From assembly GCF_013393905.1 (NCBI RefSeq), contig NZ_CP040272.1:372001-436000 (forward strand): DNA of 64,000 nt. Reading direction: 5' to 3'. Below are positions 8,444 through 17,487 of the stretch, in pieces. This DNA comes from Nostoc sp. C052. Its GTDB lineage: Bacteria; Cyanobacteriota; Cyanobacteriia; Cyanobacteriales; Nostocaceae. The position numbers and the translations under genes are program-made. Numbering within the stretch: the stretch's first letter is position 1; each line of letters begins with the position of its first letter. The notes under the pieces are model-generated. The model was not told the DNA's origin. It saw nothing but the letters and a program-made list of their open reading frames with translations, and did no database searches.

Positions 8444-9685
8444 ATGGCAGATTGGCAAGAAATAACAGGTGGCATCACAGCACCAAGAGGATATCAGGCG
8501 GCGGGAATTACCGCAGGGTTGAAACCTTCGGGGTTGCCAGATTTAGCTTTGATATTTTCAGAGGTGGAAGCGATCGCAGCAGGTGTATTCACCACTAGCC
8601 AAGTCAAAGCAGCCTGCGTAGACTATTGTCGCCAACGCTTGCAAGCTAAACAGAGCGCTCGTGCCATTCTCTGTAATGCTGGACAAGCAAATGCTGCTAC
8701 AGGTAATCAAGGCTGGTTTGATGCTTTAGAGTCTGCAATGGCAATAGCCCAAGCCCTGAATATCTCATCTGAATCTGTGTTATTGGCTTCCACTGGTGTG
8801 ATTGGTCAAAGAATTAAGATGGATGCTTTGCGAAGTGGGATTCCCAAGGTAGTAGCAGCACTCTCAGAAACAGGCTCAGATGCCGCCGCTGGGGCGATTA
8901 TCACTACAGATTTGGTAACAAAATCCATTGCCCTAGAGACAACTATAGGCGACCGCCCGGTACGAATTGGCGGCATTGCCAAAGGTTCCGGCATGATTCA
9001 CCCCAACATGGCAACCATGCTAGCATTTGTGACTTGTGATGCTGTGGTTTCGCCTCACCTTTGGCAACAGATGTTAGCCAGGGCAGCTGATAGAAGCTTT
9101 AATTCCATTACTGTGGATGGTGATACCAGCACCAACGACAGCTTAATTGCCTTGGCAAATGGTCAATCTCGCACCCCAGCAATTATAGAATGGGGCGCAG
9201 AAGCAGAGAAATTAGAGGCGATGTTAACAGCAGTTTGCCAGCATTTAGCCAAAGCGATCGCTCGTGATGGTGAAGGTGCAACCTGTCTCATTGAAGTGGA
9301 AGTGACTGGCGCTCATGACGAACTCTCAGCTAGGCAAATAGCCAAAACCATCGCTGGTTCATCCTTAGTTAAATCTGCAATCTTTGGACGCGATCCAAAT
9401 TGGGGACGCATCGCCGCAGCCGCCGGACGTGCAGGTGTGCCCTTTGAACAAGAAAACCTGCAAATTAAGCTAGGGGATTTCTTAATGTTAGAAAATGGGC
9501 AACCCTTAACTTTTGATCGCGCAGCAGCGAGTGCTTATTTGAAAAAAGCATCAGTGGGTGCTTATCTCCAACAGGATACGGTGTTAATCTCCGTTAACGT
9601 CGGCAATGGTTATGGTGTAGGTAAAGCTTGGGGTTGTGATTTGAGTTATGACTACGTGAAGATTAACGCCGAATATACTACTTGA
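8444..9685 (+). CDS. argJ: Bifunctional ornithine acetyltransferase / N-acetylglutamate synthase
   Basis: Transfers acetyl from N-acetylornithine to glutamate (and can use acetyl-CoA), the cyclic route of arginine synthesis in the cytosol. The 413-residue length is standard. The self-cleavage site lies in KGSGMIHPNMATML: the bond before Thr191 is cut and Thr191 becomes the N-terminal nucleophile of the beta chain. The N-terminal GGITAPRGYQAAGI and C-terminal KSAIFGRDPNWGRI blocks are typical. It is preceded by a terminator, so it probably has its own promoter. Confidence 0.95.
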   Translation: MADWQEITGGITAPRGYQAAGITAGLKPSGLPDLALIFSEVEAIAAGVFTTSQVKAACVDYCRQRLQAKQSARAILCNAGQANAATGNQGWFDALESAMAIAQALNISSESVLLASTGVIGQRIKMDALRSGIPKVVAALSETGSDAAAGAIITTDLVTKSIALETTIGDRPVRIGGIAKGSGMIHPNMATMLAFVTCDAVVSPHLWQQMLARAADRSFNSITVDGDTSTNDSLIALANGQSRTPAIIEWGAEAEKLEAMLTAVCQHLAKAIARDGEGATCLIEVEVTGAHDELSARQIAKTIAGSSLVKSAIFGRDPNWGRIAAAAGRAGVPFEQENLQIKLGDFLMLENGQPLTFDRAAASAYLKKASVGAYLQQDTVLISVNVGNGYGVGKAWGCDLSYDYVKINAEYTT

Positions 9686-9707
9686 ACTACTCCCAATTGT
9701 TTGCGTT

Positions 9708-9735
9708 GTAGAGACGCGATGAATCGCGTCTTTAG
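9708..9735. repeat. GTAGAGACGCGAT hairpin repeat, copy 1
   Basis: GTAGAGACGCGAT followed by its inverted copy ATCGCGTCTTTAG. Related copies lie at 13060-13086, 41802-41829 and 52921-52948, all between genes. Confidence 0.7.
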
Positions 9736-9816
9736 CCAAAGATGTTTTGCAATCATTAATTGAATTGGTATCAGAATAGTCTGACAGTTTCTCATGCTGT
9801 GGCTGGACGGGGAAAA

Positions 9817-10941
9817 ATGCCTAAGAAGCATATAGAATTTAGAAGCAAGAGGTACTTCAAGCTCAGTTCACAAATTGCTCAGTTGGATAATGCACAATTG
9901 CGTTCTCTATTTGACAATAGTGAGTCGTATGAGTCGAGTACGGGTTGGGGGATGAATCACACCATCGTCCTTGGGGAATCCAAGGTTTTTGTGAAACGTG
10001 TTCCGGTTACAAACATCGAATATGACAACCTTTTCTCCACCAGAAACCTCTATGATCTGCCGACTTATTGTAATTACGGCTTCGGTTCCACTGGTTTTGG
10101 GGTCTTCCGGGAACTTGTTACCCATATCAAGACAACCAACTGGGTATTGTCGGGGGTAATTGCCACTTTCCCACTGATGTACCATTATCGGATTATTCCT
10201 TTCTCTGGGCGGCGGGCGGATGTAGATAGGTCGCGTCTAAAAGATTATGTGGAGTACTGGGGCAATAGTACCAACGCCGGGAATTATATGTTAGATAGAG
10301 CGATCGCCAACTATGAGTTGGTTCTGTTTCTAGAGTATATACCGCATGTTCTGGAAACATGGCTGCGGGAAAACCCTAACAAACTTCAAAAACCCCTAAA
10401 TGACTTATGCACGACGATTACCTTTTTGAGGAGAAAGGGAATCATCCACTTTGACGCACATTTTCGCAATATCCTCACCGACGGTAAACAGATATATTTG
10501 ACTGATTTTGGTTTGGTACTGGACAAGAGTTTTACGTTGACGAAAGATGAAAAGTTTTTCTTTAAGCAGAACGCATTTTATGACTACGGAGAAGTTCTGC
10601 GGAATCTTGGTCATCTGATTCAATCGCCGTATGATTTATGTTCGGAGAAAGATAAACGCCAGATTATGGAAAAATATGGTACAAAAGAAGGCTTAAAACC
10701 TTATGAACTGCGCTCTCTATTACTCGACAACATTGAGCAGATACATGCTGATGGAGTCATGAAGTTAGATAAGTTTTATGTTGCCAGCATCGTCAAGTAC
10801 CGCAGCATCATTGCGATGATGCAAGACTTCTTTTCTGATATGTGGGAAAATAACAACAAGGACACTAAACTTCGTCACGCAGAACTACGGCTGCTGCTTA
10901 AAGAGACGGGGTTTATTAGTGGTGTTAAAAACGGCAGATAG
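9817..10941 (+). CDS. Protein kinase-fold protein, function unknown
   Basis: A 374-residue protein with kinase-like marks: FVKR with Lys60 as the candidate ATP-binding lysine, HFDAHFRN at 211-218 (HxDxxxxN catalytic loop) and DFG at 230-232. The rest matches no family I can name, and the C-terminal third is helical and charged. ATG 9817 (MPKKHIEFRSKRYFK), preceded by GGACGGGGAAAA, is preferred to a TTG at 9760. It stands alone, with noncoding DNA on the right, so neighbours give no clue. It could be an active Ser/Thr or small-molecule kinase, since the three hallmark residues are present. Confidence 0.75.
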   Translation: MPKKHIEFRSKRYFKLSSQIAQLDNAQLRSLFDNSESYESSTGWGMNHTIVLGESKVFVKRVPVTNIEYDNLFSTRNLYDLPTYCNYGFGSTGFGVFRELVTHIKTTNWVLSGVIATFPLMYHYRIIPFSGRRADVDRSRLKDYVEYWGNSTNAGNYMLDRAIANYELVLFLEYIPHVLETWLRENPNKLQKPLNDLCTTITFLRRKGIIHFDAHFRNILTDGKQIYLTDFGLVLDKSFTLTKDEKFFFKQNAFYDYGEVLRNLGHLIQSPYDLCSEKDKRQIMEKYGTKEGLKPYELRSLLLDNIEQIHADGVMKLDKFYVASIVKYRSIIAMMQDFFSDMWENNNKDTKLRHAELRLLLKETGFISGVKNGR

Positions 10942-11377
10942 TTGCGATCGCTGGATAATAAATATACCTATTTTGGGTATTTGCTTAGGTTTCCAACTTC
11001 CCCAGCCTTACCATCTCGCTCTCACCGCAGCGCGCTCCTAAATTATAGAGATAACATAATAGTTGTGATAAACAAAAACTTATATATGACAAATGACCAC
11101 TAAAATTAAATTGCAAAAGAAGTGAAGATAGTCAACCATAAAGCAAACATAATAGTCTTCATAAATAAGAGTTTATATATTAGAAATTGTTCCTATAGTT
11201 AAGGAAAATAGATAAATTTTTACTTATACATTCAATCTAATATTTGTTTAATAATCCCGAATCAAAGTTAATAATTTCGGCTTCAAAGGCTGTAAACTGA
11301 TTTCAACAAGGTGAATGACACCTCTGCATCAGATTAAAAAAGCAGAGTCAATAATTTAACCGAGTTCTTATATAGGT

Positions 11378-11511
11378 CAATACGGTTCGGTTAAGATCCC
11401 CCAGCCTACGGCGACCTCCTTAAAAAGGGGGTAAAAGAGGTTTATAAGCCCCCCTTAAAAAGGGGGTTAGGGGGATCTCCTGGGCAACATATCACTAATC
11501 GAACCGTATTG
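11378..11511. repeat. Foldback MITE-like element, family B copy 1
   Basis: Ends are a perfect 12-base inverted repeat, CAATACGGTTCG and CGAACCGTATTG. Inside are further inverted arms GATCCCCC and GGGGGATC and two CCTTAAAAAGGGGG blocks. Noncoding. A shorter relative with similar ends lies at 41868-41939. Confidence 0.75.
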
Positions 11512-11572
11512 TTATACAGGTAGCTATTTCATTGATGAAATGGCTGCGATCGCTTGGTCAAATATAGCTTGA

Positions 11573-11586
11573 TTAATCATTAATAA
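11573..11586. promoter_or_regulatory. Candidate LysR-type (CmpR-like) site TTA-N8-TAA
   Basis: TTAATCATTAATAA fits the TTA-N7/8-TAA pattern recognised by CmpR/NdhR-type regulators of low-CO2 genes, and lies 73 bases before the cmpA start. The motif is short and AT-rich, so chance occurrence is quite possible. Confidence 0.35.
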
Positions 11587-11658
11587 TGCAAGAAACACAA
11601 GGTTTTTGCCTAATTTGTCATAGCTATAAAAATAACATTTACCTTTTCAGGAGACATT

Positions 11659-13041
11659 ATGACAGAATTTTTTAATCAAATTTCTCGCCGCAAATTTATC
11701 TTCACAGCCGGAGCATCTGCGGGTACTATATTCCTCAAAGGCTGTTTGGGTAATCCTCCTGAAAATCTAACTGGGAGAAGCACTCAAGTAAAACCAACTG
11801 CTAAATCTGTTGTTAATATTAGTCCCGAACAAACACCAGAAACTACTACAGTTAAGTTGGGATATATTCCCATTGTAGAAGCGGCTCCTTTAATTATTGC
11901 TAAAGAAAAAGGCTTTTTTGCCAAGTATGGGATGAAGAATGTTGACCTTTCCAAACAAGCTTCTTGGGGTGCAGCCAGAGACAATGTAGAAATTGGTTCT
12001 GCCGGTGGTGGGATAGATGGCGGTCAATGGCAGATGCCAATGCCACATTTAATTACAGAAGGTTTAATTACCAAGGGCAATCAAAAAATTCCCATGTATG
12101 TATTATGTCAGTTAATTACACATGGAAATGGAATTGCGATCGCCAGCAAGCACCAAGGCAAAGGTATTAGTTTACAACTCGCCAGCGCTAAGTCTTTATT
12201 TAAGGAATTAAAATCCTCAACACCCTTCACAGCTGCATTCACTTTTCCCCACGTCAACCAAGATTTGTGGATTCGCTACTGGTTAGCAGCAGGCGGCTTA
12301 GACCCAGATGCCGATGTCAAATTACTCACAGTACCGGCGGCGCAAACTGTCGCCAACATGAAAACCGGAACAATGGATGCCTTTAGTACAGGCGACCCTT
12401 GGCCTTATCGTCTTGTTCAAGACAAAATCGGCTACTTAGCAGCATTGACCGCAGAAATTTGGAAAAATCATCCTGAAGAATATCTTGCCATAAGAGGCGA
12501 TTGGGTTGATAAAAATCCCAAAGCTACTAAAGCAATTTTAAAAGGAATTATGGAAGCTCAACAGTGGCTAGATAATTTTGATAACCGCAAAGAAGCGGCT
12601 GAAATTTTGGCTGGACGAAATTATTTCAATCTTCCTTCACCGGAAATACTAGCCGATCCATACCAAGGCAAATATGACATGGGTGATGGTCGCAAAATTG
12701 ATGATAAATCAATGGCTGCTTACTACTGGAAAGATGAAAAAGGTAATGTTTCTTATCCCTATAAGAGTCACGATTTATGGTTCATAGTTGAAAACGTTCG
12801 CTGGGGATTCTTACCAAAAGATTACATTGACAATAATGCTGCTAAGGCTAAGGAACTTGTCAACAAAGTCAACCGCGAAGATATTTGGAAAGAAGCTGCC
12901 AAAGAAGCTGGAATAGCTACTGCTGATATTCCTACAAATACATCCCGTGGTGTAGAACAGTTCTTTGATGGCATCAAATTTGACCCCGAAAAACCAGAAG
13001 AATATTTGAAGAGTTTGAAAATCAAAAAAGTCAGTATTTAG
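11659..13041 (+). CDS. cmpA: Bicarbonate ABC transporter substrate-binding lipoprotein
   Basis: Captures bicarbonate in the periplasm for import by CmpBCD. The 460-residue precursor has a twin-arginine signal (SRRKFIF, 9-15) and a lipobox ending LKGC (Cys29). The CmpA/NrtA family fold is clear; KLGYIPIVEAAPLIIAKEKG, GGGIDGGQWQMPMPHLITEG and DAFSTGDPWPYRLV follow the CmpA rather than the NrtA pattern as I recall them. No nirA or narB lies nearby, as nitrate operons usually have. GGAG stands 7 bases before the ATG. It heads a four-gene operon and is probably induced by low CO2 through a LysR-type regulator not found here. NrtA is the alternative. Confidence 0.85.
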   Translation: MTEFFNQISRRKFIFTAGASAGTIFLKGCLGNPPENLTGRSTQVKPTAKSVVNISPEQTPETTTVKLGYIPIVEAAPLIIAKEKGFFAKYGMKNVDLSKQASWGAARDNVEIGSAGGGIDGGQWQMPMPHLITEGLITKGNQKIPMYVLCQLITHGNGIAIASKHQGKGISLQLASAKSLFKELKSSTPFTAAFTFPHVNQDLWIRYWLAAGGLDPDADVKLLTVPAAQTVANMKTGTMDAFSTGDPWPYRLVQDKIGYLAALTAEIWKNHPEEYLAIRGDWVDKNPKATKAILKGIMEAQQWLDNFDNRKEAAEILAGRNYFNLPSPEILADPYQGKYDMGDGRKIDDKSMAAYYWKDEKGNVSYPYKSHDLWFIVENVRWGFLPKDYIDNNAAKAKELVNKVNREDIWKEAAKEAGIATADIPTNTSRGVEQFFDGIKFDPEKPEEYLKSLKIKKVSI

Positions 13042-13059
13042 AGGCACGATTAATCTCTT

Positions 13060-13086
13060 GTAGAGACGCGATTCATCGCGTCTATG
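13060..13086. repeat. GTAGAGACGCGAT hairpin repeat, copy 2
   Basis: GTAGAGACGCGATTCATCGC followed by GTCTATG forms a near-perfect hairpin in the cmpA-cmpB spacer. It could act as an RNA stem that lowers expression of the downstream genes relative to cmpA. Confidence 0.7.
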
Positions 13087-13123
13087 ACAAATAAAAAATA
13101 AAATTTGAGGAGAATACAGCATT

Positions 13124-13963
13124 ATGACACTTGCCCAAAAACGCCCTGCAAGTCCTAGATTTAGTAATAGCTTTATAGCCAGTCTACAAAAGCAATTTCC
13201 TGACCTGATACCACCTGCGATCGCGATCGCCATCTTCCTGATTATCTGGCAACTCTTCGCCTGGACTCCCGGCGCTACATTACCAGGGCCAATACAAGTT
13301 ATTCAAGACACTTGGGTGCTGATTTTCTGGCCATTTTATGACCGAGGTGGCATTGATAAAGGTCTGTTTTGGCAGATTCTCGCTAGTCTGCAACGGGTTG
13401 CTATCAGTTATACCCTAGCTGCGATCGTTGGTATTGCTTTAGGCATTTTGATTGGGGTGAATAGAACCATGTCCAAAGCATTAGACCCCATCTTTCAGCT
13501 ACTGCGGACAGTACCACCTCTAGCTTGGGTTCCAATTTCTTTAGCAGCTTTACGACAAAACGAACCCGCTGCCTTATTCGTAATTTTCATCACCGCCATT
13601 TGGCCCATCTTAATTAACACTGCTGTCGGTGTTACCCAAATTCCCCAAGATTACAATAACGTCGCCAAAGTTCTCCAACTTAGCCGCAAAGAATATTTCA
13701 CTAACATTTTGATTCCTGCGGCATTACCCTATATCTTTACTGGTTTGAGAATTGCGATCGGTTTAGCTTGGTTAGCAATTATCGCCGCCGAAATCGTCAT
13801 GTCCGGTATTGTCGGCATTGGCTTTTTTATCTGGGACGCTTATCAAAATAACAACGTCAGCGAAGTGATTTTAGCTCTAGTTTATATCGGCATTGTCGGC
13901 TTAGTGCTAGATAAAGCAATGGCTTGGCTGCAAAACAAGATTTTACCAGCAGAACAAAAATAG
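13124..13963 (+). CDS. cmpB: Bicarbonate ABC transporter permease
   Basis: Inner-membrane permease of the CmpABCD importer, 279 residues with about six membrane helices. The cytoplasmic coupling loop (EYFTNILIPAALPYIFTGLR, around 190-210) is typical of nitrate/bicarbonate/taurine-type permeases. GAGGAG lies 10 to 15 bases before the ATG. The gene ends about 95 bases before cmpC. Nitrate permease NrtB is the close alternative; CmpA upstream decides the assignment. Confidence 0.87.
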   Translation: MTLAQKRPASPRFSNSFIASLQKQFPDLIPPAIAIAIFLIIWQLFAWTPGATLPGPIQVIQDTWVLIFWPFYDRGGIDKGLFWQILASLQRVAISYTLAAIVGIALGILIGVNRTMSKALDPIFQLLRTVPPLAWVPISLAALRQNEPAALFVIFITAIWPILINTAVGVTQIPQDYNNVAKVLQLSRKEYFTNILIPAALPYIFTGLRIAIGLAWLAIIAAEIVMSGIVGIGFFIWDAYQNNNVSEVILALVYIGIVGLVLDKAMAWLQNKILPAEQK

Positions 13964-14058
13964 TGAATGGGGAATGGGAACTAAGAAAAATTTTTCCAAT
14001 CCTTAATCCCCAATCATCTCTAATCTTCAATGCCCAAATACCAAATACCAAATATCCT

Positions 14059-16059
14059 ATGTTTGTAGCTGTTGACCAAATTGAAAAAGTTTTTGAATTA
14101 ACTGGTGGTGGCAAATATATCGCCCTTAAAGGAATCGATCTCCAAATTAAAAAAGGAGAATTTGTCTCTCTTATTGGTCACTCCGGTTGCGGTAAATCCA
14201 CACTCTTAAATATGATTGCGGGTTTGGATTTGCCAACTGAGGGTATTGTCACTCTTGAAGGACAAAGAATCACCAAACCTGGCCCAGACAGAATGGTGGT
14301 TTTCCAAAATTATTCCTTATTACCTTGGCGGACGGTAAGAGAAAATATTGCCCTCGCCGTTGACTCAGTAATGAAAGGTATACCCGCAGCCGAACGCAAC
14401 GCCATTATCGAAAAACATATAAATATGGTGGGTTTGCGTCCCCATGCTGATAAACAGCCGGGAATGTTATCAGGTGGACAAAAGCAACGAGTTGCGATCG
14501 CCCGCGCCTTAGCAATTCGTCCCAAATTACTCTTGCTAGATGAACCCTTTGGTGCATTGGATGCACTCACACGCGGCAATTTGCAAGAACAACTGATGCA
14601 AATCTGCGAAGAAAATCAAGTCACTGCGGTGATGGTGACACATGATGTCGATGAAGCGGTGCTGTTATCTGACAGAATCGTGATGCTGACCAACGGCCCC
14701 GAATCTAAAATCGGTGACATTTTAGAAGTGGATATTCCTAGACCCCGCAAGCGCATGGAAGTAGTAGAACATCCCAGCTACTACAGCTTGCGGAGTGAGA
14801 TGATTTACTTCCTCAATCAGCAAAAACGGATTAAGAAAATTCGGGCGCGAAAAACTGCCGACGTTGCCCGTCATGGGTTGGAAAAAGTTAACCTAGAAAT
14901 TGGCTTTTTACCGCTTACCGCTTGCGCCCCTTTGGCAGTTGCTAAAGAAAAAGGCTTTTTTGTCAAGCATGGTTTAGATGAAGTTAACCTCGTGCGCGAA
15001 AGCAACTGGCGGGGTATCGTCGATGGCATAAGTGGCGGTTATTTGGATGCGGCTCAAATGCCTTCAGGGATGCCGATGTGGTTAACTTTGGGAGGACATA
15101 ATAACCAACCTCTGCCCGTTGTCACCGCCCTCACCATGACTCGCAACGGTAACGCTATCACCTTGGCAAAACACTTTTATGACCAAGGGGTGCAAACCTT
15201 ATCAGATTTCAAAAGATATCTGCTTCGCACCCGCGAACAACGGCACACAATGGGGGTAGTGCATCCCGCTTCTATGCACAACTTGCTGCTACGTTACTGG
15301 TTAGCAGCTGGAGGAATTGACCCCGACACTGATGTAGACATGAAGACCATTCCCCCAGCGCAAATGGTAGCCGACTTAAAAGCCGGAAGTATTGATGGTT
15401 ACTGCGTAGGTGAACCTTGGAACTACCGCGCCGCTGTGGAAAATGTCGGTTTTACCATTGCTACCGACTTAGAAGTTTGGTTCGGGCATCCCGGAAAAGT
15501 TCTTGGTGTGCGCGAAGATTGGGCAGAAAATTATCCCAATACGCATATTGCTTTGACGAAAGCTTTGCTAGAAGCTTGTCAGTATTGTGCAAATCCCGAT
15601 AATGCCCAAGAGATTCGGCAAATTTTAGCAGGGCGAGATTACGTCAGCACTGATTTAGAATACATTCAACTCGAAGATCCAGATAGTCTCACTTGTGACT
15701 TAGACCATCCGTTGCAAGACTATGCCCATCACCAGTTTTATTCTGAGTCTGCCATTAACCGCCCCAGTCGCACCGAACAAATTTGGATTATGAGTCAATT
15801 GGCGCGTTGGGGTGATACTCCCTTCCCCAGAAATTGGGTAGAAGTTGTTGAACGGGTTTGTCGAGTGCGTGTTTTCAGCACCGCCGCACGAGAATTAGGT
15901 TTGGATATTAGCTATATTCGCCAACCGATCAAACTGTTCGATGGTACTCCCTTTAACGCCGACGATCCGATCGCTTATCTCAACAGCTTAAAAATTAAAT
16001 GTGATTTTTCAGTCGCGGAAGTTGTTCTTGATGCACCAAGAAGGAGACTCGCGTCATAA
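14059..16059 (+). CDS. cmpC: Bicarbonate ABC transporter ATPase with fused CmpA-like domain
   Basis: 666-residue two-domain protein. Residues 1 to about 260 form an ABC ATPase with Walker A GHSGCGKST, signature LSGGQKQRVAIARAL and Walker B LLLLDEPFGALDA. From about residue 280 a solute-binding domain homologous to CmpA follows (EIGFLPLTACAPLAVAKEKG onward), but with no signal peptide, so it faces the cytoplasm and probably senses substrate to regulate transport, as shown for NrtC. ATG 14059 (MFVAVDQIEKVF) matches the family start; the open frame upstream to 13924 overlaps cmpB and is repeat-like. Confidence 0.9.
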   Translation: MFVAVDQIEKVFELTGGGKYIALKGIDLQIKKGEFVSLIGHSGCGKSTLLNMIAGLDLPTEGIVTLEGQRITKPGPDRMVVFQNYSLLPWRTVRENIALAVDSVMKGIPAAERNAIIEKHINMVGLRPHADKQPGMLSGGQKQRVAIARALAIRPKLLLLDEPFGALDALTRGNLQEQLMQICEENQVTAVMVTHDVDEAVLLSDRIVMLTNGPESKIGDILEVDIPRPRKRMEVVEHPSYYSLRSEMIYFLNQQKRIKKIRARKTADVARHGLEKVNLEIGFLPLTACAPLAVAKEKGFFVKHGLDEVNLVRESNWRGIVDGISGGYLDAAQMPSGMPMWLTLGGHNNQPLPVVTALTMTRNGNAITLAKHFYDQGVQTLSDFKRYLLRTREQRHTMGVVHPASMHNLLLRYWLAAGGIDPDTDVDMKTIPPAQMVADLKAGSIDGYCVGEPWNYRAAVENVGFTIATDLEVWFGHPGKVLGVREDWAENYPNTHIALTKALLEACQYCANPDNAQEIRQILAGRDYVSTDLEYIQLEDPDSLTCDLDHPLQDYAHHQFYSESAINRPSRTEQIWIMSQLARWGDTPFPRNWVEVVERVCRVRVFSTAARELGLDISYIRQPIKLFDGTPFNADDPIAYLNSLKIKCDFSVAEVVLDAPRRRLAS

Positions 16060-16248
16060 AAAAATCGTGAGAGAAAGAGAGATGTGGAAGAAGTAAGACA
16101 TCTTACTTCTTATGGGGTGGGCGATACGAGTGCCCGTAATTAAAGGCGGGCAAGATGCCCACTTCACACGATTAAATAATTTTAGTTGTTAAAAATCTTT
16201 TGAACTCCGTTAACGAGTCTTTGAACTTCATTAAGAAACCTCTAGGTT

Positions 16249-16313
16249 GCAGCGACTAGTCCCCAATCCCTAATTCCCAGTCTCCAATACCCAATACCCA
16301 ATACCCAAATACC
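16249..16313. repeat. STRR tract, CCAATAC/CCAATCC heptamers, before cmpD
   Basis: Repeated CCCAATA and CCCAATC units run up to the cmpD ATG. The 254-base cmpC-cmpD gap holds this and nothing else recognised. Confidence 0.6.
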
Positions 16314-17171
16314 ATGCAAAACCGCAACTCAACAGCTACAAACACACTAGGAAAACCATTAACTACTACAACTACCAGCCGCAGACCTTTCCTAGAAATT
16401 AAAGACGTTACCAAAGTCTACCCGACCAAGAAAGGCCCCTTCACCGTACTCGACGGCGTTAATCTCAACGTCGAACAAGGCGAGTTTATTTGCGTCATCG
16501 GCCACTCTGGCTGTGGCAAATCGACACTACTAAATATGGTATCTGGTTTTAACTTTCCCACTTCTGGGCAAGTGTTGCTGGAAGGAGAACCCATTACCCA
16601 ACCAGGCCCAGACAGGATGGTTGTCTTCCAAAACTATGCTTTGCTACCTTGGCGGACTGCTTTTGAAAACATCTACTTAGCTGTTAACGCCGTTTATCCC
16701 AACAAACCACAAGCCGAAAAAAGAGCGATCGTCCGCGATCATCTAGCAATGGTGGGACTGGCTGATGCGATGGAAAAGAAACCGATGCAAATGTCCGGCG
16801 GGATGAGACAACGGGTTTCTATCGCCCGTGCTTTGGCAATTCGTCCGAAAGTTTTAATTTTAGATGAACCTTTTGGGGCGCTAGATGCCATTACCAAAGA
16901 AGAGTTACAAGAAGAATTGCTCAAAATTTGGGGCGATAACCGCTGTACAGTGCTGATGATTACCCACGACATCGACGAGGCACTATTTTTAGCAGATAAA
17001 TTGGTGATGATGACCAATGGCCCCCATGCGAAAATTGGCGAAGTTATGGAAATTCCTTTTTCTCGTCCGCGCGATCGCGCCAGAATCATGGAAGATCCAC
17101 AATATTACCAATTACGTAACTATGCCCTAGACTTCCTCTTTAACCGCTTTGCCCATGATGATGTAGGTTAA
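16314..17171 (+). CDS. cmpD: Bicarbonate ABC transporter ATPase
   Basis: Second ATPase of the importer, 285 residues, single ABC domain: Walker A GHSGCGKST near 65, signature MSGGMRQRVSIARAL and Walker B LILDEPFGALDA. It pairs with CmpC to energise CmpB. It starts right after a CCAATAC tandem repeat with no strong ribosome binding site, so the first 20 or so residues (a Thr-rich stretch before RRPFLEIKDV) may be repeat-influenced or the start may differ slightly. Confidence 0.88.
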   Translation: MQNRNSTATNTLGKPLTTTTTSRRPFLEIKDVTKVYPTKKGPFTVLDGVNLNVEQGEFICVIGHSGCGKSTLLNMVSGFNFPTSGQVLLEGEPITQPGPDRMVVFQNYALLPWRTAFENIYLAVNAVYPNKPQAEKRAIVRDHLAMVGLADAMEKKPMQMSGGMRQRVSIARALAIRPKVLILDEPFGALDAITKEELQEELLKIWGDNRCTVLMITHDIDEALFLADKLVMMTNGPHAKIGEVMEIPFSRPRDRARIMEDPQYYQLRNYALDFLFNRFAHDDVG

Positions 17172-17487
17172 GCTAATCCTCATTCATTTTTTCCAGAATA
17201 ATTCTTTGTTCTTCCCGTCATCACCTCGCATGGTGACGGGAATCACGCGTTGGGATTCCAGCTAATTTTTCTGACATAACCAAAATACCCTGCTTCTAAA
17301 AAGCGAAAGTAGTATTGGAGAGATAAGAGGACTTGATTTTGGATTATTTTCCATGATACTCTGCATTTATCTATCTAAATACTAATTATCAATAGACTTA
17401 TCGTAATTTAAATAGCAGACTGTATTTTTCATTTGAATTAGCCACAGTTGGCACAAGTAATTTCTAAAACTGTCTTGAGAAAAACTT
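17172..17487. other. Intergenic region after cmpD
   Basis: An imperfect hairpin at 17214-17240 (CCCGTCA and TGGTGACGGG arms, with a bulge) follows cmpD and may end the operon, although no T-run follows it. The rest should hold the promoter for the aldo/keto reductase. Confidence 0.45.

Larger units (their letters stand above)
10942..11658. other. Long AT-rich leader region upstream of cmpA
   Basis: No gene was found. It holds a foldback element (11378-11511) and, nearer cmpA, a LysR-type motif (11573-11586). It should contain the cmp promoter; the length fits a regulated operon. Confidence 0.6.

Noticed and set aside
11659..17171. Nitrate transporter nrtABCD
   Set aside because: Same family, but CmpA-type residues in the binding protein and no nirA/narB nearby; bicarbonate importer preferred.
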